From AP-15 sp035570595 (GTDB taxonomy: Bacteria > Pseudomonadota > Alphaproteobacteria > ATCC43930 > CGMCC-115725), in assembly GCA_035570595.1 (NCBI GenBank), contig DATMLF010000068.1, positions 1 through 22,099 on the forward strand: DNA of 22,099 nucleotides, in the 5' to 3' direction. The position numbers were made by a program, and so were the translations under genes. Position 1 is the stretch's first letter; each line of letters starts with the position of its first letter. Shown here piece after piece: positions 7,840-15,153 of the stretch. Under the pieces are notes generated by a model. It saw nothing but the letters and a program-made list of their open reading frames with translations. It made no database searches and had not been told where the DNA came from.

Positions 7840-9045
7840 GTGACGACGTTGAAGAGTGGCCCGATCGACCGCAACGACGACGATCCGGCGGCGGCCGGCT
7901 ATGTCGCGCGGGCGCAAGAGCTGGGGCTGGTCGTCGCCGCCGACGCCGACGAGATCGAGCGCCGCCGCGAATTGCCCGAGGGCCTGCGCCGGCGACTGAT
8001 CGAGGAGGGGTTGTTCCGGCTGCTGCTGCCGCGCTCGCTCGGCGGGGCCGAGTTGCCGCCGCCGGTTTTTGTCGAGGTGATCGAGGAAATCGCCAAGGCC
8101 GACGCCAGCACCGCCTGGTGCCTAAACCAGATTTCGGGCTGTTCGATGACCGCCGCCTATCTCGATCCCGCGGCGGCGCGCGAGGTGTTTGGCGCTCCCG
8201 ACGGCATCCTCGCCTGGGGGCCGGGGCCGGGCGAGGCCCGGGTCGTCGCGGGCGGCTACCAGGTGACGGCGCGGTTCAGCTTTGCAAGCGGCAGCCACGA
8301 CGCGAGTTGGCTCGGCGCCCACCTGCCGATCGTCGAGCATGACGGCCGGCCGCGGCATCATGCCGACGGCAGCCCGGTCGTGCACACCCTGCTGTTCCCG
8401 AAATCTGCCGCCCGGATGACCGACATCTGGCATGTCGTCGGGCTCAGAGGCACCGGCAGCGACCAGTATTCGGTCACGGACCTGTTTGTGCCGGCGCGCT
8501 TCTGCGTCGCCCGCGACGACCCCGATGCCCGCCGCGAGCCTGGCCTGCTCTACGATTTCAGCGCGTTACAGCTCTATGCCTCCGGGTTTGCCGCGGTGGC
8601 GATCGGGATCGCCCGCGCGACCCTCGACGCCTTTGTCGAGCTCGCCCGTGACAAGATCCCGCGCGGCGCCCGGCACACTCTGCGCGACAACAACGTCGTG
8701 CAGTCGCAGGTGGCGCAGGCCGAAGCCAAGCTCGGCGCCGCCCGCGCCTTTCTGTTCGGCGCGCTCGCCGACATCACCGCCGAAGTCGCGCGCACCCGCC
8801 GGCTTAGCCTCGACCAGCGGATGACGATCCGGCTCGCCGCGACGTTTGCGATCCATCAGGCGATGGCGGTCGTCGACACCGCCTATCACGCCGCCGGCGC
8901 CACCGCGATCTTTACCACCAACCCGTTCGAGCGCCGGTTTCGCGACATCCACACCGTCTCGCAGCAATTGCAGGGCCGCCAACAGCATTTCGAGACCGTC
9001 GGCCAATACCTGATGGGCCTCGCCCCCGACACCGCCTGGCTTTAG
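7840..9045 (+). CDS. Acyl-CoA-dehydrogenase-fold flavoprotein, probable flavin-dependent monooxygenase
   Basis: This protein of about 401 residues has the acyl-CoA dehydrogenase N-terminal helical domain (LPEGLRRRLIEEGLFRLLLP), the middle beta domain, and the type-2 C-terminal domain. The last includes a C-terminal segment DIHTVSQQLQGRQQHFETVG. That C-terminal type is shared by two-component monooxygenases such as DszC, HsaA and IacA-like enzymes rather than by true beta-oxidation dehydrogenases, so hydroxylation with reduced flavin supplied by a reductase is likely. No reductase is encoded nearby. The start is uncertain: GTG 7840 has GAAAGG 3 nt upstream, while TTG 7849 has GGCGGG 8 nt upstream. 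The open frame extends into the previous gene but homology does not. It probably forms an operon with the amidohydrolase. Confidence 0.82.
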   Translation: MTTLKSGPIDRNDDDPAAAGYVARAQELGLVVAADADEIERRRELPEGLRRRLIEEGLFRLLLPRSLGGAELPPPVFVEVIEEIAKADASTAWCLNQISGCSMTAAYLDPAAAREVFGAPDGILAWGPGPGEARVVAGGYQVTARFSFASGSHDASWLGAHLPIVEHDGRPRHHADGSPVVHTLLFPKSAARMTDIWHVVGLRGTGSDQYSVTDLFVPARFCVARDDPDARREPGLLYDFSALQLYASGFAAVAIGIARATLDAFVELARDKIPRGARHTLRDNNVVQSQVAQAEAKLGAARAFLFGALADITAEVARTRRLSLDQRMTIRLAATFAIHQAMAVVDTAYHAAGATAIFTTNPFERRFRDIHTVSQQLQGRQQHFETVGQYLMGLAPDTAWL

Positions 9046-9046
9046 A

Positions 9047-9071
9047 GCGGTTTGCGATCAAGTTGCACCGC
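9047..9071. repeat. Short inverted repeat after the flavoprotein gene
   Basis: GCGGT (9047-9051) and ACCGC (9067-9071) flank a 15-nt centre containing TTGCGATCAA. It begins two bases after the stop codon and is followed by a C/T-rich run (CACCCCCTCCC and similar) to about 9105. It looks like one of the short palindromic intergenic elements common in alphaproteobacteria. It could also serve as a weak terminator. Confidence 0.3.
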
Positions 9072-9158
9072 ACTCACCCCCTCCCGAACCCTCCCCCATC
9101 TCGCCTCGAGAGGAAACCAGCAAAGCCGTCTTGCCCGACCCGGGCCCGGACCAGGTGA

Positions 9159-9461
9159 TCACGTCCTCCCGAACAGCTGGCGCAACTTGTCTTTCGCGCG
9201 CGCCAGGACCCGGCGGCGCTGGTCGGGCAAGTTGCGGCCGGCGCGGTTGATGTAAAAGTTCAGCATCGACATCGCCGACTGGTAGGGGCCGCCCTTGCGG
9301 CGATGGCTTTCTTCGGCTGAATGCTTCAGCGAGCGGGCGATCCGCTCGGGATCGTCCTCCTGAAAGACGCCGGGTTCGAGATCGAGCGCGTCGCTCTCCC
9401 GGGTGACCTTCCCCGACCAGTATTTGCGGTTGTCGGCTCGGCGCGTCTTGCGGCGCGGCAT
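9159..9461 (-). CDS. DUF3175 domain-containing protein
   Basis: This small basic protein of 100 residues is recognisable as DUF3175 by the segments YWSGKVTRESDALDLEPGVF, DPERIARSLKHSAEESHRRK and YQSAMSMLNFYINRAGRNLP. The C-terminal helix ends RAKDKLRQLFGR. The family has no established function. Its high Arg/Lys content and lack of a signal or membrane segment suggest a cytoplasmic, possibly nucleic-acid-associated protein. ATG 9461 is preferred because GGAGG on the minus strand (9467-9471) is 5 nt upstream. ATG 9464 is also in frame but too close, and longer N-terminal extensions have no ribosome-binding site. It is a single gene on the opposite strand to its neighbours, so it does not belong to the catabolic group around it. 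Confidence 0.85.
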   Translation of the reverse strand: MPRRKTRRADNRKYWSGKVTRESDALDLEPGVFQEDDPERIARSLKHSAEESHRRKGGPYQSAMSMLNFYINRAGRNLPDQRRRVLARAKDKLRQLFGRT

Positions 9462-9598
9462 CATACCCTCCGGCCCCCTGGGCGAGCAGGTTTCCTGATC
9501 GAAGAACGCCGCGGCGCGCGGTTTCGCCCAACCGGGAAGCACGATATGACATAAACCTCCCGCTGCGCCGCATCGCGCCGTCAGCCCGAGGTTCGCCG

Positions 9599-10786
9599 AT
9601 GCCCGAGGAGATCATGCCTGACGACATCAACGCCTTTGTTCCGGGCCCGCGGGTGCGGGTCGACGGGCGGCCGGGCGGCCCGCTCTCCGGGCTGACGTTT
9701 GCTGCCAAAGACTTGTTCGACGTGGCCGGCCACCCGACGGGCGGCGGCAACCCCGATTGGGCGACCTACAACCCGGTTCCGACGCGGCATTCCTGGGCCG
9801 TTGCGCGGCTGCTCGACGCCGGGGCCACGTTGATCGGCAAGACCATCACCGACGAGGTGTCGCTCGGGATCGTCGGGGAAAACGCGTTCTACGGCACGCC
9901 GGTCAATGTCCGCGCGCCCGGCCGTGTGCCCGGCGGCTCGTCCTCGGGCTCGGCGGCGGCGGTCGCGGCCGGGCTGTGCGACACCGCGATCGGCACCGAC
10001 ACCGGCGGCTCGGTGCGGGTGCCGGCGAGCTTTTGCGGGCTCTACGGCATCCGTCCGACGCATGGCCGCCTCGATGTGTCGGGCATGCTGCCGCAGGCGC
10101 CGTCTTCGGACACGACCGGCTGGTTCGCGCGCGACGCCGCGACCTTCGCGCGCGTGTCGAGCGTCATGCTCGACGAGGCGATCCCGTCTGCGCTGCCGCG
10201 CCGGCTCATCGTCGCGGCCGACGCCTTCGCTTTTGCCGACCCCGAAGTCGGCGAGGCGCTGCGGCCGCTAGTCGAAAGATTGCGGGCGCTTATCGGGGAT
10301 TGGCGCGAGGAGACGATGGCGCCCGGCGGCATCGTGCAATGGGCGCGCGCCCAGCGCACGATCCAGCCGTCCGAGGCGTGGCTGACCTTCAAGGATTGGG
10401 TCGAGCGCCGCAACCCGCGGTTTGCCTACAATGTCGCGCGCAACATCTACACCGGCTCGCAGATCCCCGACGGCGAGCGCCATTGGGCCGAGCTGGTGCG
10501 CCGCGAGGCGCGCGGGCGGATGCGCCACCTGTTGCCGCCCGGCACGATCCTGTGCCTGCCGACAACTCCGTTCCCGGCGCCAAAGCGTGGCGAGCCGCTG
10601 TCGGTCGCGAGCGTGCAGCGCGACCGCATCCTGTGCCTTGCGGCGCATGGCGGGCTGACTGGCGTGCCGCAGGTCAGCATCCCCGGCAGCGCTGTCGATG
10701 GTTTGCCGGTCGGGTTGTCGATCGTCGCGGGCCACGGCGCCGACACGACCCTGGTCGCCGTGGCACAGGCGCTCGCCGCCGCGTAG
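9599..10786 (+). CDS. Amidase-signature family amidase, AMI1-like
   Basis: This 395-residue hydrolase has the Ser-cisSer-Lys triad: K37 in LTFAAKDLFDV, cis-Ser S114 in PGGSSSGSAA, and nucleophile S138 in GTDTGGSVRVPA. The S114-S138 spacing of 24 matches known family members. The opening LSGLTFAAKDLFDVAGH and the GNPDWA segment closely resemble AMI1-type amidases, which include plant indole-3-acetamide hydrolase. It is therefore likely to cleave a small amide to acid plus ammonia, but the substrate cannot be read from sequence. ATG 9599 (GAGG about 8 nt upstream) and ATG 9614 (GAGG 5 nt upstream) are both possible. It does not have the C-terminal architecture of the GatA subunit and no gatB/C is present. 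Confidence 0.9.
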   Translation: MPEEIMPDDINAFVPGPRVRVDGRPGGPLSGLTFAAKDLFDVAGHPTGGGNPDWATYNPVPTRHSWAVARLLDAGATLIGKTITDEVSLGIVGENAFYGTPVNVRAPGRVPGGSSSGSAAAVAAGLCDTAIGTDTGGSVRVPASFCGLYGIRPTHGRLDVSGMLPQAPSSDTTGWFARDAATFARVSSVMLDEAIPSALPRRLIVAADAFAFADPEVGEALRPLVERLRALIGDWREETMAPGGIVQWARAQRTIQPSEAWLTFKDWVERRNPRFAYNVARNIYTGSQIPDGERHWAELVRREARGRMRHLLPPGTILCLPTTPFPAPKRGEPLSVASVQRDRILCLAAHGGLTGVPQVSIPGSAVDGLPVGLSIVAGHGADTTLVAVAQALAAA

Positions 10787-10788
10787 TT

Positions 10789-10908
10789 CGTCATTGCGAC
10801 CTGCGGACATAACCCGCGGTGAAGCAGTCCAGCGCGCACGATCCCGACATGCCGAGTACGACGAGCGAGGATCGGGATTGCTTCGTCGCTTCGCTCCGCG
10901 CAATGACG
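10789..10908. repeat. Intergenic palindromic repeat element of about 120 bp with 10-bp terminal inverted repeats
   Basis: The element begins CGTCATTGCG (10789-10798) and ends CGCAATGACG (10899-10908), a perfect 10-bp terminal inverted repeat. Inside are imperfect inner repeats: GAAGCAGTCC near 10820 with GGGATTGCTTC near 10874, and ATCCCGA near 10842 with TCGGGAT near 10872. The right end, GGATTGCTTCGTCGCTTCGC followed by TCCGCGCAATGACG, is a sequence I recognise as a dispersed intergenic repeat in Bradyrhizobium-like and other alphaproteobacterial genomes. It lies between two convergent genes and starts 3 nt after the amidase stop, so its RNA hairpin may act as a terminator. No transposase is present. 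Confidence 0.75.
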
Positions 10909-10942
10909 CGCGGCAACTCGACCGGAGAACGGCCGAGCGGCC

Positions 10943-12124
10943 TCACGCCTCGTTGACGAGGTAGTCCATCGCCGCGTCGACGCCGCCCTTGCCGTGCGGC
11001 ACGCCGACGAGGTCGAGCGCCATCTCGATCGCGGCGAGCGCACCCAAAATCATCGGCTCGTTCAAATCGCCCATATGGCCGATCCGGAAGACGCGGCCCG
11101 CCAGCGGGCCGAGCCCGCCGCCGAGCGACACGTTGAACCGCTCGAGGCAAGCCGCGCGCACCTGGTTGGCGTCGAAGCCCTCGGGGGTCAAGACCGCGGT
11201 CACCGAATCCGACTGGGCGCGCGGGTCGACGGCAAAGATCTCGGGCCCGTCATTCTGTCGCCACACCCGCACCGCGCGCCGCGTCGCCTCGGCGAGGCGG
11301 TGGTGGCGGGCGAAGACGTTGTCGAGGCCCTCTTCCTCGAGCATGCGCAGCGCCTCTTGCAGTCCGTAGAAAAAATGCACCGGCGCCGTGCCGTTCCACC
11401 ACGCCTGCGAGGTGCCTTCGACGAGCCGCCGCCAGTCCCAGTAGACGCGCGGCAGCTTGGCGTCGGCCGCCGCGGCGAGCGCCTTGGCGCTGACCCCGGT
11501 GAAGGCCATGCCGGTCGGCAGCATCAGCCCCTTTTGCGAGCCGGCGACGACGACGTCGACCCCCCACTCGTCCATGCGGAAATCGATCGACGCGAGCGAC
11601 GAGATCACGTCGACCAGGAACAGCGCCGGATGCCCCGCGGCGTCGATCGCCCGGCGCAAGGCGGCGATGTCGTGGACGACCCCGGTCGAGGTTTCGTTGT
11701 GCACGACCAGCACCGCCTTCAATTCGTGGCCGCGGTCGTCACGCAGCCGCTTTTCGAGCGCGGCCGGGTCGGCGGCGTTGCGCCAGTCGTTCGCGAGCGT
11801 CTCGACCTCGAGCCCAAACGACTCGCAGCGCATGCCCCAGTTCAGCGAGAAATAGCCGGTCTCGACCACCAGCACCTTATCGCCGGGCGAGAACAGGTTG
11901 ACCAGGGCGGCTTCCCAGGCGCCGTGCCCGGAGGCGGCGTAGCCGAGGATCGTGTGCTCGGTCTTGAACACCCGCTTCAGGCCGGCGAAGCATTCTTCGG
12001 CAATGCTTTTGAACTGCGCGCCAGTGAAATCGATCGTGCCGCGGTCGATCGCCCGCAGCACCCGGTCCGGAATATTGGTCGGACCCGGATTCTGAAAAAA
12101 GTGCAACCCGCGACTGACGGCCAT
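10943..12124 (-). CDS. Class V aminotransferase, serine/alanine-glyoxylate aminotransferase-like
   Basis: This 393-residue PLP enzyme shows the class V pattern. The opening is FQNPGPTNIPDRVLRAIDR; the PLP-phosphate region includes YAASGHGAWEAAL (62-74); D172 in LVDVISSLAS binds the pyridine nitrogen; and the Schiff-base lysine is K198 in GSQKGLMLPTG. The start resembles serine-glyoxylate aminotransferase (SgaA type). Related enzymes include alanine-glyoxylate and pyridoxamine-pyruvate aminotransferases, so the amino donor is not certain. ATG 12124 has GGAGAG 5 nt upstream. The gene is divergent from proS, and its leader region contains a strong hairpin (see 12213-12248). It is convergent with the amidase gene, with the palindromic repeat between them. 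Confidence 0.88.
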   Translation of the reverse strand: MAVSRGLHFFQNPGPTNIPDRVLRAIDRGTIDFTGAQFKSIAEECFAGLKRVFKTEHTILGYAASGHGAWEAALVNLFSPGDKVLVVETGYFSLNWGMRCESFGLEVETLANDWRNAADPAALEKRLRDDRGHELKAVLVVHNETSTGVVHDIAALRRAIDAAGHPALFLVDVISSLASIDFRMDEWGVDVVVAGSQKGLMLPTGMAFTGVSAKALAAAADAKLPRVYWDWRRLVEGTSQAWWNGTAPVHFFYGLQEALRMLEEEGLDNVFARHHRLAEATRRAVRVWRQNDGPEIFAVDPRAQSDSVTAVLTPEGFDANQVRAACLERFNVSLGGGLGPLAGRVFRIGHMGDLNEPMILGALAAIEMALDLVGVPHGKGGVDAAMDYLVNEA

Positions 12125-12212
12125 CTACGCTCTCCGGTGCAATCCCATGCGCTGTCCCCGCCGGGCGGTGAGATAGCAGCATAATCGGCGCACCGGGAGA
12201 GCCTTTGCGCAA

Positions 12213-12248
12213 AAGAAAGAGGCAGGACCACCGCCCTGCCTCTTTCTT
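12213..12248. terminator. Strong intrinsic-terminator-like hairpin in the aminotransferase leader
   Basis: AAGAAAGAGGCAGG (12213-12226) pairs perfectly with CCTGCCTCTTTCTT (12235-12248), giving a 14-bp stem with an 8-nt loop. Read on the minus strand the 3' arm runs on into TTTCTTTTGCGC, so it looks most like an intrinsic terminator for a minus-strand transcript. It lies 89 nt upstream of the aminotransferase ATG and about 270 nt upstream of proS. No gene that it would terminate is visible, so it may be an attenuator or the end of a small RNA. Confidence 0.7.
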
Positions 12249-12520
12249 CGCTCCCGCCGCCCGCCTGCTCGCTGTCGCGGCCGGCGGCGCACTCCTCCCT
12301 AAACTCGGGCCGGGGCGCATGGCTGCGCGCATCGGACGGAGCGACTATAGACACCCCTGCGACCGATTGTCACCGCAAATCTTCAGGAATCTTTGACCGC
12401 TCGACGAAGCCGCCAATCCGCGTGGGCGCGACGTCGCGTGTGCTGCCCCACCCGGTCGTGCGATGGACAGGGCGGTGCTGCGTGCCTAGAGTGCGACCTA
12501 TCGATGCCGCGCGAGGGGTG
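12249..12520. other. proS upstream region, no gene identified
   Basis: This divergent region separates the leader hairpin from proS. I see no convincing protein or known structured RNA. A minus-strand frame starting near 12299 after GGAGG is very Arg-rich and runs through the hairpin to a stop just before the aminotransferase ATG; I do not call it. No T-box-like or other named riboswitch pattern was recognised upstream of proS. Confidence 0.4.
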
Positions 12521-13843
12521 ATGCGTCTTTCTGACTATTTTCTGCCGGTGTTGCGCGAAAACCCGAGCGAGGCGCAGATCGTCTCGCACCGGCTGATGCT
12601 GCGCGCCGGCATGATCCGCCAGTCAAGCGCCGGCATCTATTCGTGGCTGCCGCTCGGGCTGCGTGTCCTGAAAAAAGTCGAGGCCATCGTCCGCGAGGAG
12701 CAGGACCGCGCCGGCGCGCAGGAAATCCTGATGCCGACGATCCAGCCAGCCGAGCTGTGGCGCGAAAGCGGCCGCTATGACGATTACGGCAAGGAAATGC
12801 TGCGCATCCGCGACCGTCACGACCGCGAGATGCTGTATGGCCCGACCAACGAGGAGCAGGTCACCGAGATCGTCCGCGCCTCGGTCAAGAGCTATCGCGA
12901 CCTGCCGAAGCTGCTCTACCACATCCAGTGGAAGTTCCGCGACGAGGTGCGGCCACGGTTTGGCGTCATGCGGGGGCGCGAGTTCCTGATGAAGGACGCC
13001 TACAGCTTCGACCTCGACGCCGCCGGCGCCCGGTATTCCTACAACAAGATGTTTGTCGCTTATCTGCGCACCTTCGACCGCATGGGGCTGAAGGCGATTC
13101 CGATGCGCGCCGAGACCGGGCCGATCGGCGGCGACCTCAGCCACGAATTCATCATTCTCGCCGACACCGGCGAGAGCGGCGTTCACGTCCATACCGATTT
13201 CCTCGAGGCCGACCCGGCGGGCTTCGATGTCGCGAGCTGGGAGGCCCCGGCCTTGCAGCAGGTCGTCGACCGTTACACAGCCCTCTACGCCGCCACCGAC
13301 GACGTGCACGATGCTGCGGCGGCCGCAAAGTATGGCGAAAACATCGTAAGCCGGCGCGGCATCGAGGTCGGCCAGGTCTTCCATTTCGGCGACAAGTATT
13401 CGCGGCCGATGGGGGCGGTCGTGGCCGGGCCCGACGGTGAGCCGGTGGCACTCGAAATGGGCTCCTACGGGATCGGCGTGTCCCGCCTTGTCGGCGCGCT
13501 GATCGAGGCGAACCACGACGAGGCCGGCATCGTCTGGCCCGAAAGCGTCGCGCCCTTCCGGATCGGGTTGATCAATTTGCGCGCATCGGACGCGCGCTGC
13601 CGCGCCGCCGCGGACGATCTTTATGAGAAGCTGCGGAACGCCGGCGTCGAGGTGCTGTACGACGACCGCGACGAGTCGCCGGGCGCCAAATTTGCGACGA
13701 TGGACCTGATCGGCCTGCCCGAGCAGGTCGTCCTCGGCCCACGCGGTCTCACCGCCGGCACGCTCGAGGTCAAGGACCGCCGCAGCGGCGTGCGCCACGA
13801 GATGCCGCTCGATGCGGCGCTCAACCGGCTGACCACCCCCTGA
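12521..13843 (+). CDS. proS: Prolyl-tRNA synthetase, short form without editing insertion
   Basis: The product charges tRNA-Pro with proline in the cytoplasm. The 440-residue protein has class II synthetase elements: SSAGIYSWLPLGLRVLKK (about 36-52), GPTNEEQVTEIVR (107-119), motif 2 as FRDEVRPRFGVMRGREFLMK (139-158), and motif 3 as GSYGIGVSRLVGALIE (about 313-328). The anticodon-binding domain follows to the end. It lacks the roughly 180-residue INS editing domain between motifs 2 and 3 found in E. coli ProRS, as usual for alphaproteobacteria. ATG 12521 gives the conserved MRLSDYFLPVLRENPSEAQ start. GAGGGG at 12513-12518 is close to it. An upstream in-frame extension from 12422 is not conserved sequence. 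A strong terminator follows directly, so proS looks monocistronic. Confidence 0.97.
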   Translation: MRLSDYFLPVLRENPSEAQIVSHRLMLRAGMIRQSSAGIYSWLPLGLRVLKKVEAIVREEQDRAGAQEILMPTIQPAELWRESGRYDDYGKEMLRIRDRHDREMLYGPTNEEQVTEIVRASVKSYRDLPKLLYHIQWKFRDEVRPRFGVMRGREFLMKDAYSFDLDAAGARYSYNKMFVAYLRTFDRMGLKAIPMRAETGPIGGDLSHEFIILADTGESGVHVHTDFLEADPAGFDVASWEAPALQQVVDRYTALYAATDDVHDAAAAAKYGENIVSRRGIEVGQVFHFGDKYSRPMGAVVAGPDGEPVALEMGSYGIGVSRLVGALIEANHDEAGIVWPESVAPFRIGLINLRASDARCRAAADDLYEKLRNAGVEVLYDDRDESPGAKFATMDLIGLPEQVVLGPRGLTAGTLEVKDRRSGVRHEMPLDAALNRLTTP

Positions 13844-13851
13844 GGGTCAAG

Positions 13852-13874
13852 GAGCCCCGCTGGTGGCGGGGCTC
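13852..13874 (+). terminator. Intrinsic terminator of proS
   Basis: GAGCCCCGC (13852-13860) and GCGGGGCTC (13866-13874) form a perfect 9-bp G/C-rich stem with a TGGTG loop, 8 nt after the proS stop. Only a weak T-rich tail (TCATT) follows. It sits between convergent genes and may serve both. Confidence 0.75.
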
Positions 13875-13889
13875 TCATTGACACATGCG

Positions 13890-14105
13890 TTAATCCTTTT
13901 TGTCGCGGTGCTCGCCGCCCTTGCGGCCCGCCTCGACGGCGATTTCGGTATGGTGCTCCTTGCTCTCGTCCGGCACGTCACGCCCAACCGTGCCGCCGGG
14001 TTTGACGCTGCTCTGGCTGCCGTGGCTTTGGCCGACCTTGCCGCCCGGCTCGCGCTGCGGCTTTTGCTCCATCCCGGGTTTCGAGGATTGTTCCCGATCC
14101 GCCAT
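13890..14105 (-). CDS. Small hydrophilic KGG-motif (stress-induced) protein
   Basis: This 71-residue protein is very rich in Gly, Lys, Glu, Gln, Ser and His, with no hydrophobic core. It carries GRKGGEHR near its C-terminus and related Gly-rich motifs (PGGKVGQSHGSQ, PGGTVGRDV). This fits the KGG-repeat stress proteins (YciG/GsiB-like), which are thought to be disordered and desiccation- or stress-related. ATG 14105 is preferred to the upstream in-frame ATG 14294 because GGAG lies 7 nt before it and the low-complexity composition begins there. An EcfG-type promoter can be proposed about 60 nt upstream, consistent with the general stress response. It is divergent from the 14427 gene, which has its own similar promoter. 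Confidence 0.72.
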   Translation of the reverse strand: MADREQSSKPGMEQKPQREPGGKVGQSHGSQSSVKPGGTVGRDVPDESKEHHTEIAVEAGRKGGEHRDKKD

Positions 14106-14166
14106 GACAAGACTCCGAGTGGTTTCGTGGTCGCCGCCGTCCTCGCGACGGCGGCTCGACAAAACA

Positions 14167-14192
14167 AACCTCGTGACAGAAGCGTCGGTTCC
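14167..14192 (-). promoter_or_regulatory. Putative EcfG (general stress sigma) promoter of the KGG-protein gene
   Basis: On the minus strand the sequence reads GGAAC, 17 nt, GGTTTG, close to the EcfG consensus GGAAC-N16/17-CGTT. The predicted start near 14160 would give a leader of about 55 nt before ATG 14105. Confidence 0.55.
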
Positions 14193-14364
14193 GGAAAATG
14201 TTCGGTAGAATGACCGCGCCACATTAGAATTATTATTTATCACCGGGGGCGGAGCTTTCCGGCTAACCCACCATCTCGACTTTATGGGATCCATATATCG
14301 CGCGGTTGTGGATGTCGCTTAGCCCGCTGTCACTCCGCGACACAATAAAGACTTCAACTCACGC

Positions 14365-14389
14365 GGAACCGCTTATCCTCGCGCTCGTA
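14365..14389 (+). promoter_or_regulatory. Putative EcfG-type promoter of the 14427-15153 operon
   Basis: GGAAC (14365-14369), 16 nt, CGTA (14386-14389). The -35 element is exact; the -10 differs from CGTT in the last base. The predicted transcript would start near 14396, about 30 nt before ATG 14427. Confidence 0.45.
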
Positions 14390-14426
14390 CGCCAGAGTGT
14401 GTCCAAACTCGTCAAGCGGAGGAATC

Positions 14427-14630
14427 ATGAAAAAGTCGTCTCCCGACACTCCCGACCGCAGACCACATCAACGCGACAAGGCGACCATCGATCATGTGGT
14501 CGACCAGGTGCTCGATCCGAAAAGCGGCGAAAAACATCGGCAATCCCCGACGACCGACAGCGGTGCCTCGGTCGAGGAGCAGGTGCGCAAGGAACGGGAT
14601 CCCAAACAGGGCGGCCTTCCGACTTTCTGA
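14427..14630 (+). CDS. Hypothetical 67-residue hydrophilic protein
   Basis: I do not recognise a family. The product starts MKKSSPDTPDRRPHQRDKAT and is strongly hydrophilic, rich in Lys, Asp, Arg, Gln and Pro. One short helical stretch (ATIDHVVDQVLD) is visible, and there is no signal or membrane segment. The reality of the gene rests on an excellent ribosome-binding site (GGAGG at 14418-14422, 4 nt from ATG 14427) and a candidate EcfG promoter just upstream. The next gene starts 22 nt after its stop. The context suggests a stress-induced, possibly disordered protein. Confidence 0.62.
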   Translation: MKKSSPDTPDRRPHQRDKATIDHVVDQVLDPKSGEKHRQSPTTDSGASVEEQVRKERDPKQGGLPTF

Positions 14631-14652
14631 CAACGACATCCGCGGTGACCGA

Positions 14653-15153
14653 ATGAGCGACCTCGCGCGACTGCGCAAGCGGCAACTGGACGAGCGACGG
14701 GTGGAGGCGGGTGCGGCGGCCGGTGAAATCGACATCGCCGGCTGCGCGGCCCTGGCTTACTCATCAGAGGATCCGGCTCACCCGGTCGAGCATGCGCTCG
14801 ACGGATGCAGCGGCCCCGGAGCCACACGGTGGATCAGTGCGCGCCCCGACACGGTCGAGCACATGGTCGTCGAATTTGACCAGCCGCAACCGGTCTCGCG
14901 CCTCGCCTATGAGGTCGAAGAGGATATGCGCGAACGCACCCAGCACGTCCGCGGCGAGATATCGGAAGACGGCGGCCGGACCTATCGGCAAATCTTCGCC
15001 CAGGACTACACTTTCAGCCCGCGAGGCGCCACCTACCAGCGCGAGGAGCAATCCTTCACCCGCGTCCTCGCCACCCATCTCCGATTGACGATCGTGCCCA
15101 ACAAGAATGGGCACGGCCCGGCGACGCTGACGGCGCTCCGTCTTTTTCCCTAG
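14653..15153 (+). CDS. Discoidin / F5-8 type C-like (galactose-binding fold) protein
   Basis: This 166-residue protein has a short charged N-terminal helix (LARLRKRQLDERRVEAG). The rest, about residues 30-166, looks like a discoidin-like jellyroll. It has the typical opening in which a residue set near HALDG and ATRWIS precedes the strand MVVEFDQPQPVSRLAYEV. Later segments are EISEDGGRTYRQIF and the closing strand THLRLTIVP with LTALRLFP. Such domains bind carbohydrates, lipids or proteins. No signal peptide is visible, so it should be cytoplasmic, which is unusual for this fold. ATG 14653 follows a weak GGTGA. The gene is 22 nt downstream of the 67-residue protein gene and probably shares its promoter, suggesting a stress role. 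No catalytic residues can be proposed. Confidence 0.7.
   Translation: MSDLARLRKRQLDERRVEAGAAAGEIDIAGCAALAYSSEDPAHPVEHALDGCSGPGATRWISARPDTVEHMVVEFDQPQPVSRLAYEVEEDMRERTQHVRGEISEDGGRTYRQIFAQDYTFSPRGATYQREEQSFTRVLATHLRLTIVPNKNGHGPATLTALRLFP

Noticed and set aside
9757..10812. 351-codon plus-strand frame overlapping the amidase in another frame
   Set aside because: It is an Arg-rich alternative frame of a gene whose catalytic triad is clear in the 9599 frame.
10994..12184. 396-codon plus-strand open frame opposite the aminotransferase
   Set aside because: The minus strand has the PLP lysine motif and a good start; this frame is an antisense shadow.
12127..12299. GTG-initiated minus-strand frame through the leader hairpin, ending just before the aminotransferase ATG
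   Set aside because: It has GGAGG upstream but the product is a run of Arg and Gly with no plausible leader-peptide bias (no Ser, Gly or Ala codon run that would suit attenuation).
12623..13798. 391-codon minus-strand open frame opposite proS
   Set aside because: It is antisense to an unmistakable prolyl-tRNA synthetase.
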